A stretch of DNA of 33,169 nucleotides from Thermincola sp. GTDB lineage: Bacteria; Bacillota; Thermincolia; Thermincolales; UBA2595. The translations under genes and the position numbers were made by a program. Where the stretch lies: contig DYZU01000026.1 in assembly GCA_022735835.1 (NCBI GenBank), positions 1 through 33,169 of the forward strand, given 5' to 3'. The stretch's first letter is position 1. Each line of letters opens with the position of its first letter. The notes under the pieces are model-generated. The model was not told where the DNA came from, ran no database searches, and saw nothing but the letters and a program-made list of their open reading frames with translations. Below, in pieces: positions 24,995 to 32,505 of the stretch.

Positions 24995-26158
24995 TTAATT
25001 ATTTAAAATGGACATGACCGTCCCGGTTTGTTGTTTTTCCTGTAATTTGACAAAATGATCAAAAAGAATGCCGTATATTTTTTCCATCAGTTCAGGGCTT
25101 ACGCCTTTTTTTAGGGCGTTTTTCTTAACGCGTTTTAAAATTTCCTGTTCCCTTCTTGTATCTCTAACAGCATCTCTCCCGTTCTTCAGGGTCCCGATAA
25201 GGGTTACCAGCTGGGTTCTTTTGGCCAGGAGTTCTACGATCTGATAGTCTATGATGTCTATGTCCTGTCTTAGTTCTTCCACGGACAGGTTAGTTCCTTC
25301 ACCGGCCAAATGGTTTTCTGTCTGTCCGGTTTTCCCCCAGATTGGATAAGAACCCAGCACCCGGAACAAAGCGGCCATATCTTCAATGGATTCAAGACAT
25401 TTTTTTACCGCCGGGTCTTCGCGGTGTCCGACCAAATCGATAAAAAACAGGTAGTCCCCCAGGTTTCTTTTGGCCGGCCTGGATTCAATTTTAGTGAGGT
25501 TGATATTAGCCAGGGCAAACTCTTTCAGTATCTGGTACAAACCGCCGGGCCGGTCGGTAATGGAGATAACCAGAGTGGTTTTGGCCGGTTTGGTTGCCGG
25601 AGTTTCTTTTTTGGAAATTACCACAAACCTGGTCTGATTTTCCCGGCAGTCCTGGATATCGTATTCCTGTATTTCAAGGCCGTAATTGGCGGCAGCCTTC
25701 TCGTTTCCTATAGCCGCTACGGGCTCTTTTCCACTGCTTACTATCCGGGCAGCCTCGGCAGTGCTGTCAACTTCGCGCAAAGGGACCCCCGGGAAATGGC
25801 TGTTCAGATATTTTCTGCACTGGGCCAGCGCCTGCGGATGTGAAATGATCAGTTTTATCTCCTCTTTACTAACTCCCGACCGGACCAGGAGGTTATGTTT
25901 AATGGGAAGTATTACTTCACCGACTATGTTTAGCTGCGGGTCGCTTACGATAAGGTCCAGGGTAAGGTTTACCGTGCCTTCAATGGAATTTTCCAGAGGC
26001 ACAATTCCGTGCGAAACCCGGTCTTCGCTGACCGCGGTCAAAACCTGCGGTATGCTGGGATATGCCGTCGCATTCGCTGTTTCCGTTCCCAGGTAAAGAT
26101 AAAGCGCTTCTTCACAGTGGGTGGCTTTCGGGCCCAGATATCCGTATGTCTCGTTCAT
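24995..26158 (-). CDS. pheA: Prephenate dehydratase with ACT and C-terminal chorismate mutase domains
   Basis: A 387-residue protein with three domains. Residues 1 to about 180 are prephenate dehydratase (YGYLGPKATHCEEAL, GIVPLENSIEGTVNLTLDLI, NQTRFVVISK with the catalytic TRF). Residues about 193-265 are the ACT regulator, with KIESRP for phenylalanine binding. Residues about 290-375 are an AroQ-type chorismate mutase (LRQDIDIIDYQIVELLAKR ... REQEIL). It converts chorismate through prephenate to phenylpyruvate. In the well-known enterobacterial PheA the mutase is N-terminal; here the order is reversed. Its ATG overlaps the aroF stop (ATGA). Confidence 0.93.
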   Translation of the reverse strand: MNETYGYLGPKATHCEEALYLYLGTETANATAYPSIPQVLTAVSEDRVSHGIVPLENSIEGTVNLTLDLIVSDPQLNIVGEVILPIKHNLLVRSGVSKEEIKLIISHPQALAQCRKYLNSHFPGVPLREVDSTAEAARIVSSGKEPVAAIGNEKAAANYGLEIQEYDIQDCRENQTRFVVISKKETPATKPAKTTLVISITDRPGGLYQILKEFALANINLTKIESRPAKRNLGDYLFFIDLVGHREDPAVKKCLESIEDMAALFRVLGSYPIWGKTGQTENHLAGEGTNLSVEELRQDIDIIDYQIVELLAKRTQLVTLIGTLKNGRDAVRDTRREQEILKRVKKNALKKGVSPELMEKIYGILFDHFVKLQEKQQTGTVMSILNN

Positions 26159-27189
26159 ACTACCCCTCTCTCCTTAACCAGTGTTTTTCCTACCGACTGA
26201 GCAACAGGCGCCAGCTCTTCCATCAACTGCCTGAAGTTTTCGGGCGTTAAAGACTGCGGCCCGTCACATAAAGCCTTGCAGGGATCGGGATGGACTTCTA
26301 TCAACAGCCCGTCGGCTCCGACTGCCACGGCTCCTTTTGACAGGGGCCCCACCAGCCGCCAGTCTCCCGTCGAGTGGCTCGGGTCCACTATAACGGGTAA
26401 GTGGCTAAGCTGTTTAATCATTGGCACCGCACTGAGGTCCAGGGTGTTTCTGGTATATGTCTCAAATGTCCTGATTCCTCTTTCGCACAGGATTACACTG
26501 TAATTCCCCTCTGACATTATATACTCCGCAGCCATCAACCATTCTTCCATGGTTGCCGACAACCCTCTTTTCAAAACCACCGGTTTGTTCACCCGGCCAA
26601 CAGCTTTCAGGAGCTGAAAATTCTGCATGTTTCTCGCCCCAATCTGGATCAAATCCACGTACTCCAACGCCAGAGACAGGCTTCTTTCATCGACAACTTC
26701 AGTAATGGTGGCCAGCCCGGTTTCCCTGCCGGCTTCGGCCAGCAGTTTCAGCCCTTCTTCTTCCATGCCCTGAAAACTGTACGGAGAAGTCCTGGGTTTG
26801 TATGTACCTCCCCTGATTGCTTTGGCCCCCGCTTCCCGGACCAACCTGGCGGTTTCCATCAATTGTTCCCTGCTTTCCACGGCACAGGGTCCGGCAATAA
26901 CGGTAATCTCGCTGCCTCCGATGGTGAACTCCTTAACCTTAATGACTGTATTCTCGGATTTTGCCTCCCGGCTGACCAGTTTATAAGGCTTCATAATAGG
27001 CACAATTTTCTCTACCCCGGGCATAATTTCTATGCCCGAATCCATGATCTGCTTGCGGTCACCTATAGCCCCAATCACAATCCTTTCCACCCCTCTAATC
27101 AGGTGGGTCTTAAAACCCAACTGCTCCAGGCGTTTTTTCACTTCCCTGATTTGTGCTTCCGTAGCCCTCAAATCCATGACAACCACCAT
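26155..27189 (-). CDS. aroF: DAHP synthase (3-deoxy-7-phosphoheptulonate synthase, type I-beta)
   Basis: A 344-residue enzyme joining phosphoenolpyruvate and erythrose 4-phosphate, the first step of aromatic synthesis. Residues about 1-70 form a ferredoxin-like regulatory domain (ATEAQIREVKKRLEQLGFKTHLI). The barrel has VIAGPCAVES, RGGTYKPRTSPYSFQG, QIGARNMQNFQLL, PVVLKRG and PVIVDPSHSTGD. The ORF track start (27282) lies inside the T-box terminator. ATG 27189 is best placed after AAGGGGGG, and ATG 27195 is possible. With pheA it forms a Phe-directed operon under two T-boxes. Confidence 0.94.
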   Translation of the reverse strand: MVVVMDLRATEAQIREVKKRLEQLGFKTHLIRGVERIVIGAIGDRKQIMDSGIEIMPGVEKIVPIMKPYKLVSREAKSENTVIKVKEFTIGGSEITVIAGPCAVESREQLMETARLVREAGAKAIRGGTYKPRTSPYSFQGMEEEGLKLLAEAGRETGLATITEVVDERSLSLALEYVDLIQIGARNMQNFQLLKAVGRVNKPVVLKRGLSATMEEWLMAAEYIMSEGNYSVILCERGIRTFETYTRNTLDLSAVPMIKQLSHLPVIVDPSHSTGDWRLVGPLSKGAVAVGADGLLIEVHPDPCKALCDGPQSLTPENFRQLMEELAPVAQSVGKTLVKERGVV

Positions 27190-27224
27190 TATCATGCCCC
27201 CCTTATTTTTTCCAAAAACCTCAA

Positions 27225-27530
27225 TAAAAAAAGCCTCATCCCCTATATGGGACGAAAGCTTTGCTTCCGCGGTACCACCCAAATTGGCCTGGCGGCCCTC
27301 TCAGAAGGTACGAATTTAGGTGTCAGGTGAATACTGGTCACTAACCACTAAATTGATACCCCCTTCCTTTTAACGGTGGAAGCTCCGGCCCGGCCTACCA
27401 GAATAACCTTCAGCCTGCTGCTCAGGAGGGAAATTTCAATCACCGTATCGTGGCGAGGCTTCCAGTCAACGACCCCGCCTCCCTGGGAGGACTTTATCGG
27501 CGACCTACGCGCTCCTTCATCGCGTTTACC
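27225..27530 (-). promoter_or_regulatory. T-box riboswitch 2 (proximal, Phe-type) with terminator
   Basis: Minus strand: the T-box core GGGTGGTACCGCGG, then the terminator stem GCTTTCGTCCC / GGGGATGAGGC followed by TTTTTTT (27225-27260). Upstream are Stem I (GGAGCGCGTAGG ... GACTGGAAGCC) and the specifier region AAATTTCCCTCCTGAGC. Aligning this with the first T-box puts UUC (Phe) in the specifier; UUU is the alternative and is also Phe. The TGGT bulge fits a tRNA with discriminator A. It ends about 35 bp before aroF. Confidence 0.92.
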
Positions 27531-27540
27531 AGTATTTTGT

Positions 27541-27573
27541 TAGTGGCCAGTGACCGGTGGTCTGTGGCCAGTA
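27541..27573. repeat. TGGCCAGT-type imperfect repeat between the T-boxes
   Basis: TAGTGGCCAGTGACC is followed by TCTGTGGCCAGTA. Related blocks occur inside both T-box leaders (27329-27351, 27695-27718) and between the SRP RNA and tRNA genes (31186-31201). Translated, such blocks give WPVASSQ- and TGHWPLT-like strings, the hallmark of a low-complexity intergenic repeat rather than protein. Confidence 0.5.
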
Positions 27574-27574
27574 A

Positions 27575-27900
27575 TAAAAAAGCCTTCGCCCCCATGGGAC
27601 GAAAGCTTGATAACTTCCGCGGTACCACCCAAATTGACCTGCGGTCCTCTCTGCAGGTACGAACCCAGCGCCGTCACCCCCGGCCATAGGTAATTGACTG
27701 CTGGCAACTGGCCACTGAATTGATACCCTCTTCCTGTTAACGGTGGAGTTCCGGCCCAATCTACTCAGCCCTCTCAGACTTTTCAACCGGCAGCTCCGGA
27801 GTGAATTTCGGCCGGCCATTTCCGAAGGGGCTTTCAGTCGGCGGCCCCTTCTCCCTGTCAGGAATGTTCCCGGCTTACTTATCTCCATCAAAGCTTTTCA
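27575..27900 (-). promoter_or_regulatory. T-box riboswitch 1 (distal, Phe-type) with terminator
   Basis: Minus strand: Stem I begins GATGGAGATAAGTAAGCCGGG and contains ACAGGGAGAAGG and GACTGAAAGCC. The specifier region AAATTCACTCCGGAGC places UUC (Phe). The core is GGGTGGTACCGCGG, and the terminator stem is GCTTTCGTCCC / GGGGGCGAAGGC followed by TTTTTT (27575-27606). Both T-boxes are complete, so two consecutive tRNA-Phe checks precede aroF. Confidence 0.93.
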
Positions 27901-27923
27901 GCATAAAAATATATTTGGAGGTT

Positions 27924-27952
27924 ATTTTAGCATAAATATTAAAATAAGTAAA
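27924..27952 (-). promoter_or_regulatory. Probable sigma-A promoter of the T-box/aroF-pheA unit
   Basis: Minus-strand TTTACT (27947-27952), 17-bp spacer, TAAAAT (27924-27929) in very AT-rich DNA after recR. The -35 is weak. The expected start is near 27917, about 20-30 nt before Stem I, which fits well. Confidence 0.45.
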
Positions 27953-27980
27953 TAAAAATTTTTTGTCAGTATACAAGCGT

Positions 27981-28583
27981 TTACAGCTCCCGGCGGCCTT
28001 CAAACGCCTTGGACAGGGTCACCTCATCGGCATACTCCAAATCTCCGCCGACGGGGAGACCGTGGGCAATCCGGGTTACTTTTATCCCCAGAGGCTTAAT
28101 CAGCCTGGCCAGGTACATCGCTGTCGCTTCTCCTTCAACATTGGGATTGGTGGCCACAATGACCTCTTGAACGCTGCTGTCCCGTAATCTGGCTAAAAGT
28201 TCTTTTATCTTCAGTTCGTCCGGGCCTACCCCCTCCATAGGAGAAATCGCCCCCTGCAGGACATGATATAACCCTCTGTATTCCCTGGTCCGCTCTATAG
28301 CGACTATATCTCTCGGCTCTTCCACAACACAGATGACGGACCTGTTCCGGGATTCGTCGCGGCAGGTCTGGCAGGGGTCTGTATCTGTCAAATTGCTGCA
28401 GACAGAACAATACCTTGTTTTCTCCCTGGCATTGACAATTGCCCTGGCCAGAGCCCTGGCTACTCCCGGGTCGGCATTAAGAATATGAAAAGCCAGTCTC
28501 TGGGCCGTTTTGGGCCCGATTCCCGGAAGTTTGCCCAATTCTTCTATAAGTTTGGCCACCGGCTCCGCGTAATAGAGCAACAA
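27981..28583 (-). CDS. recR: Recombination protein RecR
   Basis: A 200-residue DNA repair protein that works with RecF/RecO to load RecA at gaps. It has the helix-hairpin-helix [18 protein letters not shown] (about 17-34), the zinc finger [16 protein letters not shown] (about 57-72) and a Toprim domain ([30 protein letters not shown]). The start is TTG with AGGTGAAG upstream. It lies 11 bp after the YbaB-family gene in the conserved dnaX-ybaB-recR set. Confidence 0.97.
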   Translation of the reverse strand: MLLYYAEPVAKLIEELGKLPGIGPKTAQRLAFHILNADPGVARALARAIVNAREKTRYCSVCSNLTDTDPCQTCRDESRNRSVICVVEEPRDIVAIERTREYRGLYHVLQGAISPMEGVGPDELKIKELLARLRDSSVQEVIVATNPNVEGEATAMYLARLIKPLGIKVTRIAHGLPVGGDLEYADEVTLSKAFEGRREL

Positions 28584-28594
28584 ACTTCACCTGC

Positions 28595-28909
28595 CTAAAA
28601 TAACCCTGGAATTTTAAGCCCACCGGTTACTTTACTCATTTCTCTGGCCACCAGTTCCTGGGATTGGCGTAACGCTTCGTTAACGGCAGCCAATATCATA
28701 TCCTGGAGCATTTCCACATCCTCCGGGTCAACAGCCTCAGGGTTAATCTCAATTGACAAAATCTCCTGCTTTCCGTTGGCCACCACTTTAACCATTCCGC
28801 CGCCGGAACTGGCCTCCACGGTTTTGTTCACCAGTTCTTCCTGAAGCTTAGCCATGTCGGCCTGCATCTTCTGGACCTGTTTCATCATTTTTCCCATATT
28901 ACCCATCAT
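28595..28909 (-). CDS. ybaB: YbaB/EbfC-family nucleoid-associated protein
   Basis: A 104-residue protein. A Met/Lys-rich helical N-terminus ([42 protein letters not shown]) leads into the family core [33 protein letters not shown] and the C-terminal [14 protein letters not shown]. Homologues are dimers that bind DNA without strong sequence preference. It lies between dnaX and recR as in most bacteria. It could start at the second Met (MGNMGK). Confidence 0.95.
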   Translation of the reverse strand: MMGNMGKMMKQVQKMQADMAKLQEELVNKTVEASSGGGMVKVVANGKQEILSIEINPEAVDPEDVEMLQDMILAAVNEALRQSQELVAREMSKVTGGLKIPGLF

Positions 28910-28961
28910 AACAGTTTTCCTCCTTAATTACCCTGCTCGCCCCCGGTCGGGAGCCTGTTTT

Positions 28962-30623
28962 TTAATCCTGAATCTCTATCACGTCACCACCAAACAGTCT
29001 TGCCGCCTCTTCAACCAGCGAATCTCTACTGTCATAGGATTTTGAAACATCCTTGGGTTCTCTGGCAAATTCGTCCTTGAACTTACACCGGACCTTCAGT
29101 TCAGCGCCCAAAACTTCCCTGATCACCTGCTCAATGGCGTTTCTGTTTTCCGCTTGCTCCACCTTTTCCTTGTGAAACCCATATTCCGGCGGGAAACCTA
29201 AAATAAGTTTTCCATCTTTGACTTCCAGCGGTTCCCCTTCTATCAAAAAGGCCCTGGCGGACATGCGCACTTTTTTGATCCGCTCCAGGATCTCCTGCCA
29301 GCATTTCCGGATTGTTTCAGCATTCACCGGCTCGCCTTCCCCGCCAATGCTCCGGGCGCTTTCCTGTTTAAGAGAAGCAGGTTTTCCCGCTGTTTTAACG
29401 CCTCCAGCATGTTCCGAAGCCTTCCCCGTTTCGCGGGAAACGGTTTTGGCAGTCGTTTTCGCTGATGCTGTTTGATTCTGGGCCAACAGCTCTTCCAGCC
29501 TGCTGACCCGGCTAACTATGTCACCACCGGGGGCTGCCGCCGCATCTTCGGCTTTTATCACGGCAAGCTCCAAAATCAGCCGTGGTTGAGAGGTCCACTT
29601 CATTTCCCGTTCCGTGGAAGTCAATAATTCAATCAAAGAAATAATCCTGTTCCTGCCGAAACCTGCGGCCAGTTCCTCCATTGTCCGAAGCACCTCTCCC
29701 GAGACAGGAACCAGCTCATCAACATCATCACAAACTTCAATCAATAATAAGTTGCGAAAATAATGGACCAGGTCTTTGGTAAACTGCCGGACATCCTTAC
29801 CCTGGCGCACTAATTCATCCACCAGTTTAAGGCCGGCCGTGACATCATTATCCCTGAGATATTCGGCCATCTTGGTCAAAAGCTCGGTATTGACCGTGCC
29901 AAGCACCGCATTAACATCGTCCACGGTGACCTTGCCACCGCCAAAGGAGATGCACTGGTCCAAAATACTGAGGGCGTCCCTCATGCCCCCCTCCGCCGTT
30001 CTGGCGATGAGACTTAAAGCTTCATCGTCCGCATCGGTTCCTATATCATTTATTACGGCCTGAAGCCGCTCTTTAATGTCACGGAGCCCGATGCGCCTGA
30101 AATCAAAGCGCTGGCATCTGGAAAGAATGGTTAACGGTATTTTGTGAGGCTCTGTGGTAGCAAGCACAAATATAACATGGGCCGGCGGCTCCTCCAAGGT
30201 TTTCAGCAGGGCATTGAAAGCCTCGGTTGTCAGCATATGCACTTCATCAATAATATATATACGGAATTTACCCTCAGTGGGAGTGAATTTGACTTTCTCT
30301 CTCAAATCCCTGATTTCATCTATGCCCCTGTTGGATGCAGCGTCAATTTCCATCACATCCATGGAATTTCCTTCGGTTACTCTTTTACAGTTCTCACACC
30401 GGTTACAGGGTTCAATACCAGGGCCGTTCAGGCAGTTAAGGGCTTTCGCCAAAACCTTGGCCGTAGAGGTTTTGCCCGTACCCCTGGGACCGCAAAACAA
30501 ATAAGCATGGGAAATCCTGTTGTTCCCAATAGCATTCTGTAATGTGCGGCTGATATGTTCCTGCCCGATTATGTCCGAAAATTTCTGCGGTCTCCATTCC
30601 CGGTAGAGAGCCACGTAACCCAT
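28962..30623 (-). CDS. dnaX: DNA polymerase III subunit gamma/tau
   Basis: A 553-residue clamp-loader AAA+ ATPase. Motifs are YREWRPQKFSDIIGQEH, Walker A GPRGTGKTS (about 45-53), zinc cysteines CLNGPGIEPCNRCENC, Walker B IIDEVHML and sensor LATTEPHKIPLTILSRCQRFDF. A flexible segment (about 385-430) precedes a C-terminal tau-like domain that meets the polymerase. I saw no A/T slippery run in the region where a gamma-producing frameshift would lie. ATG 30623 follows GAGGTG. Confidence 0.96.
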   Translation of the reverse strand: MGYVALYREWRPQKFSDIIGQEHISRTLQNAIGNNRISHAYLFCGPRGTGKTSTAKVLAKALNCLNGPGIEPCNRCENCKRVTEGNSMDVMEIDAASNRGIDEIRDLREKVKFTPTEGKFRIYIIDEVHMLTTEAFNALLKTLEEPPAHVIFVLATTEPHKIPLTILSRCQRFDFRRIGLRDIKERLQAVINDIGTDADDEALSLIARTAEGGMRDALSILDQCISFGGGKVTVDDVNAVLGTVNTELLTKMAEYLRDNDVTAGLKLVDELVRQGKDVRQFTKDLVHYFRNLLLIEVCDDVDELVPVSGEVLRTMEELAAGFGRNRIISLIELLTSTEREMKWTSQPRLILELAVIKAEDAAAAPGGDIVSRVSRLEELLAQNQTASAKTTAKTVSRETGKASEHAGGVKTAGKPASLKQESARSIGGEGEPVNAETIRKCWQEILERIKKVRMSARAFLIEGEPLEVKDGKLILGFPPEYGFHKEKVEQAENRNAIEQVIREVLGAELKVRCKFKDEFAREPKDVSKSYDSRDSLVEEAARLFGGDVIEIQD

Positions 30624-30688
30624 TGTTCACACCTCATCAATACAACTGTAATCCTATTATCTCACAGCTTAAATATGTCTCGCAACCC

Positions 30689-30690
30689 GT
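30689..30690 (-). other. Gap before dnaX (30624-30798): weak promoter-like signal only
   Basis: In the 30624-30798 stretch the minus strand has TTGCGA, 18 bp, GATAAT about 35 bp before the dnaX ATG, a possible sigma-A promoter with a poor -35. The rest of the gap shows no gene or structure I can support apart from the hairpin listed separately. Confidence 0.3.
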
Positions 30691-30798
30691 TATTTAATTC
30701 GCTGTGAAAAACCTAAATCCCTTTTCACGCAGGGAACAAAGGGTAAAAATTTAACGGGATGGGTATGTTCCGCAGAGCGAGTCTGATTCAATAAACTG

Positions 30799-30823
30799 AA
30801 CAGCCGGGTTATCCCCGGCTGTT
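30799..30823 (-). terminator. Hairpin terminator after SRP RNA
   Basis: Perfect 10-bp stem AACAGCCGGG / CCCGGCTGTT with a 5-nt loop, 10 nt after the SRP RNA 3' end. On the minus strand it is followed by CAGTTTATT, a poor U-tract, so it may mainly stabilise or weakly end the RNA. Confidence 0.6.
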
Positions 30824-30833
30824 GAAAATTTGA

Positions 30834-31101
30834 GCCGTGCACCTGTCTTTGGCAATTACCCCCCAAGCGTTACCGGCGCAGTTAACTCGGACCAGGCGCC
30901 CTTACGGCACACGCGAGGACCTGCTTACCGCTGCTTCCTTCCGGACCTGACGGGGTTCACAAGTTCACGTTGCGTAAGACCCGGTCTTCAATGCCACTTA
31001 CGACGGTCAGGCCTCACGGAGTAAAACCGGGGACAGGAATTCCACCCTGCTATAGCGGATTGCAGGTGCAGGGCACCGCTACCTCCCCGTGTAGCACGGC
31101 C
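30834..31101 (-). ncRNA. ffs: Signal recognition particle RNA, large bacterial type
   Basis: On the minus strand the RNA begins GCCGTGCTACACGGGGAGGTAGCGGTGCCC, like the 5' Alu domain of the Bacillus scRNA. It includes CCCCGTCAGGTCCGGAAGGAAGCAGC, the Ffh-binding hairpin, and ends AGACAGGTGCACGGC, pairing with the 5' end. About 268 nt, the size of Firmicutes SRP RNA with an Alu domain. It lies between tRNA-Ser and dnaX as in Bacillus. Confidence 0.96.
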
Positions 31102-31113
31102 AAAACCTTTGTC

Positions 31114-31141
31114 ACAATAGAATCTATCTATAAGATATCAA
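31114..31141 (-). promoter_or_regulatory. Probable sigma-A promoter of SRP RNA
   Basis: Minus-strand TTGATA (31136-31141), 16-bp spacer, TATTGT (31114-31119), about 13 bp before the RNA 5' end. It is moderately close to consensus, and its position fits well. Confidence 0.5.
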
Positions 31142-31213
31142 CAGCCAGTAACTAACCGTCATTTGCCGTTTTTTCGGCCGTCAGCCGCTAGTCACTGGCC
31201 AATTTAACATTAA

Positions 31214-31308
31214 TGGCGGAGAGAGAGGGATTCGAACCCTCGAGGCAGGATTTGGCCCGCCTACACGATTTCCAGTCGTGCTCCTTCGGCCAACTCGGAC
31301 ATCTCTCC
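31214..31308 (-). tRNA. tRNA-Ser (anticodon GGA)
   Basis: Minus-strand GGAGAGATGTCCGAGTTGG begins a class II tRNA. The anticodon arm is CACGACTGGAAATCGTG with anticodon GGA (Ser codons UCC/UCU). There is a long variable arm, a T-arm GAGGGTTCGAATCCCTC, acceptor TCTCTCC with discriminator G, and an encoded CCA. About 95 nt including CCA. It precedes the SRP RNA as in Bacillus. Confidence 0.96.
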
Positions 31309-31336
31309 ATGGTCGATTAATCATGAAAATACTTTC

Positions 31337-31342
31337 ATTATA
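31337..31342 (-). promoter_or_regulatory. -10 element for tRNA-Ser
   Basis: A perfect minus-strand TATAAT lies 29 bp before the tRNA 5' end. The -35 at the right distance (about GATTAA) is poor. Confidence 0.4.
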
Positions 31343-31384
31343 GGGGTGACCGATTTCGCTTAATCATTATACAATTAATTTTAG

Positions 31385-32356
31385 TCAGATGCAAGTGTTT
31401 TTAGCCGCTGATTGACGCCCTACCATCTGTTCTTTGGCCTTCACCAATAAAGTGACCGCTTCGTTTACCGGGGTGGGTACACCGTACTTTTTCCCCAGTC
31501 TTACAACAGCGCCGTTCAGCGCGTCAATTTCGGTTTTTTTGCCTTTCCTGATATCCTGAAGCATGGAAGCATGGTGATTAGCTGTAAGCGGGACAGTTTT
31601 ATTGTAGAATTCCTCCAGGTAACTGTCGGCATCGGCCCAAAAGGTTTTTTGCTTCATGGCTGCAAGGAGGCTGAATATCTCTCTGACAACGCTGTTCATT
31701 AAGGAGCGAGAATATTCTGTTTCCGCCAACTCCCCGTAATTCACCTCAAAAACCGCGCCCAGTGGGTTTAAAGAAGAATTGTAAATTATTTTGGCCCATA
31801 CATATTTCATAACTTCTTCCGATACCCTGGTGGGAATACCGGCTTGGCAGAAAACCGCGGCAAAATCATCCAAAACCTTTTTATCAATACGGTTCCCAGG
31901 CGAGCCTATCACCACATCATCTGCTATGACGGTAACCTCAGACCATCCGGTATCCCTGGTCACAGCCCCAAAAATAACCCGGGCCAGGATCACCTTATCC
32001 ACTGAAAAAAATCCGGTGGCTGCTTCAAAATTACCGTACCCGTTTTGGGCGAGCAGTATATATGTCTCCGGAGAAATCACCCGGCTCAGTTCCCGGGCGA
32101 CTTGGGCCGTATCAAAAGACTTTACCGTCAGGATCACCAGATCAAAATCGCAGTCGGCAAGGTCTTCCACCTGGCCTGCAACCGCGTCAAGTTCAGCTGC
32201 GTGGTCACCCCAGATCCCTGTTACTCTTACTCCCTGCTCCTTTATCTTATCAGCAGCCGGGCTCCGGGCAAAACCCACCACCCGGTGCCCCGCTTTTTTC
32301 AGCAGACAGGAATATACCGTTCCCAAAGCGCCAAGGCCAAAAACCAGTATATCCAA
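31385..32356 (-). CDS. panE: 2-dehydropantoate 2-reductase family protein (ketopantoate reductase)
   Basis: A 323-residue NADPH-dependent reductase of the PanE/ApbA family, which reduces ketopantoate to pantoate for CoA synthesis. The N-terminal Rossmann motif is FGLGALGTVYSCLLKKAGH (6-24). DLVILTVKSFDT contains the family VKS segment, and YVWAKIIYNSSLNPLGAVF carries the catalytic Lys/Asn region. The start is TTG 32356 after AGGAGG. It stands alone, and several ApbA-family proteins act on other 2-oxoacids, so the exact substrate is not certain. Confidence 0.85.
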   Translation of the reverse strand: MDILVFGLGALGTVYSCLLKKAGHRVVGFARSPAADKIKEQGVRVTGIWGDHAAELDAVAGQVEDLADCDFDLVILTVKSFDTAQVARELSRVISPETYILLAQNGYGNFEAATGFFSVDKVILARVIFGAVTRDTGWSEVTVIADDVVIGSPGNRIDKKVLDDFAAVFCQAGIPTRVSEEVMKYVWAKIIYNSSLNPLGAVFEVNYGELAETEYSRSLMNSVVREIFSLLAAMKQKTFWADADSYLEEFYNKTVPLTANHHASMLQDIRKGKKTEIDALNGAVVRLGKKYGVPTPVNEAVTLLVKAKEQMVGRQSAAKNTCI

Positions 32357-32430
32357 GGTAAGTCTCCTCCTGATTAACGCTTTCTCCCGGCAAAAGCGCT
32401 TGCCTCCCCATTTTTGCCGTACCTACTTCA

Positions 32431-32439
32431 ATTATAACA
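32431..32439 (-). promoter_or_regulatory. Extended -10 promoter of panE-like gene
   Basis: Minus-strand TGTTATAAT (TGn plus a perfect TATAAT), about 75 bp before the TTG start. No good -35 is seen, which an extended -10 can tolerate. Confidence 0.5.
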
Positions 32440-32505
32440 TATCCCCAAGATTTCTTAGTACTATTTAGCTGTTTCTTTTTTCATTTTATGGCGAGTTTTA
32501 TCACT

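Noticed and set aside
27196-27282. Longer N-terminus of DAHP synthase as given in the ORF track
   Set aside because: The extra residues are encoded by the T-box core and terminator stem; the family N-terminus begins at MVVVM after a good ribosome site.
27526-27891. 121-residue minus-strand ORF between recR and aroF
   Set aside because: It lies wholly inside T-box 1 and the TGGCCAGT repeats; phrases such as QWPVASSQ and TGHWPLT come from the repeat. No ribosome site and no protein-like composition.
28962-30623. Programmed frameshift in dnaX producing gamma
   Set aside because: No A- or T-rich slippery heptamer was seen between the AAA+ and tau parts, so there is no evidence for it.
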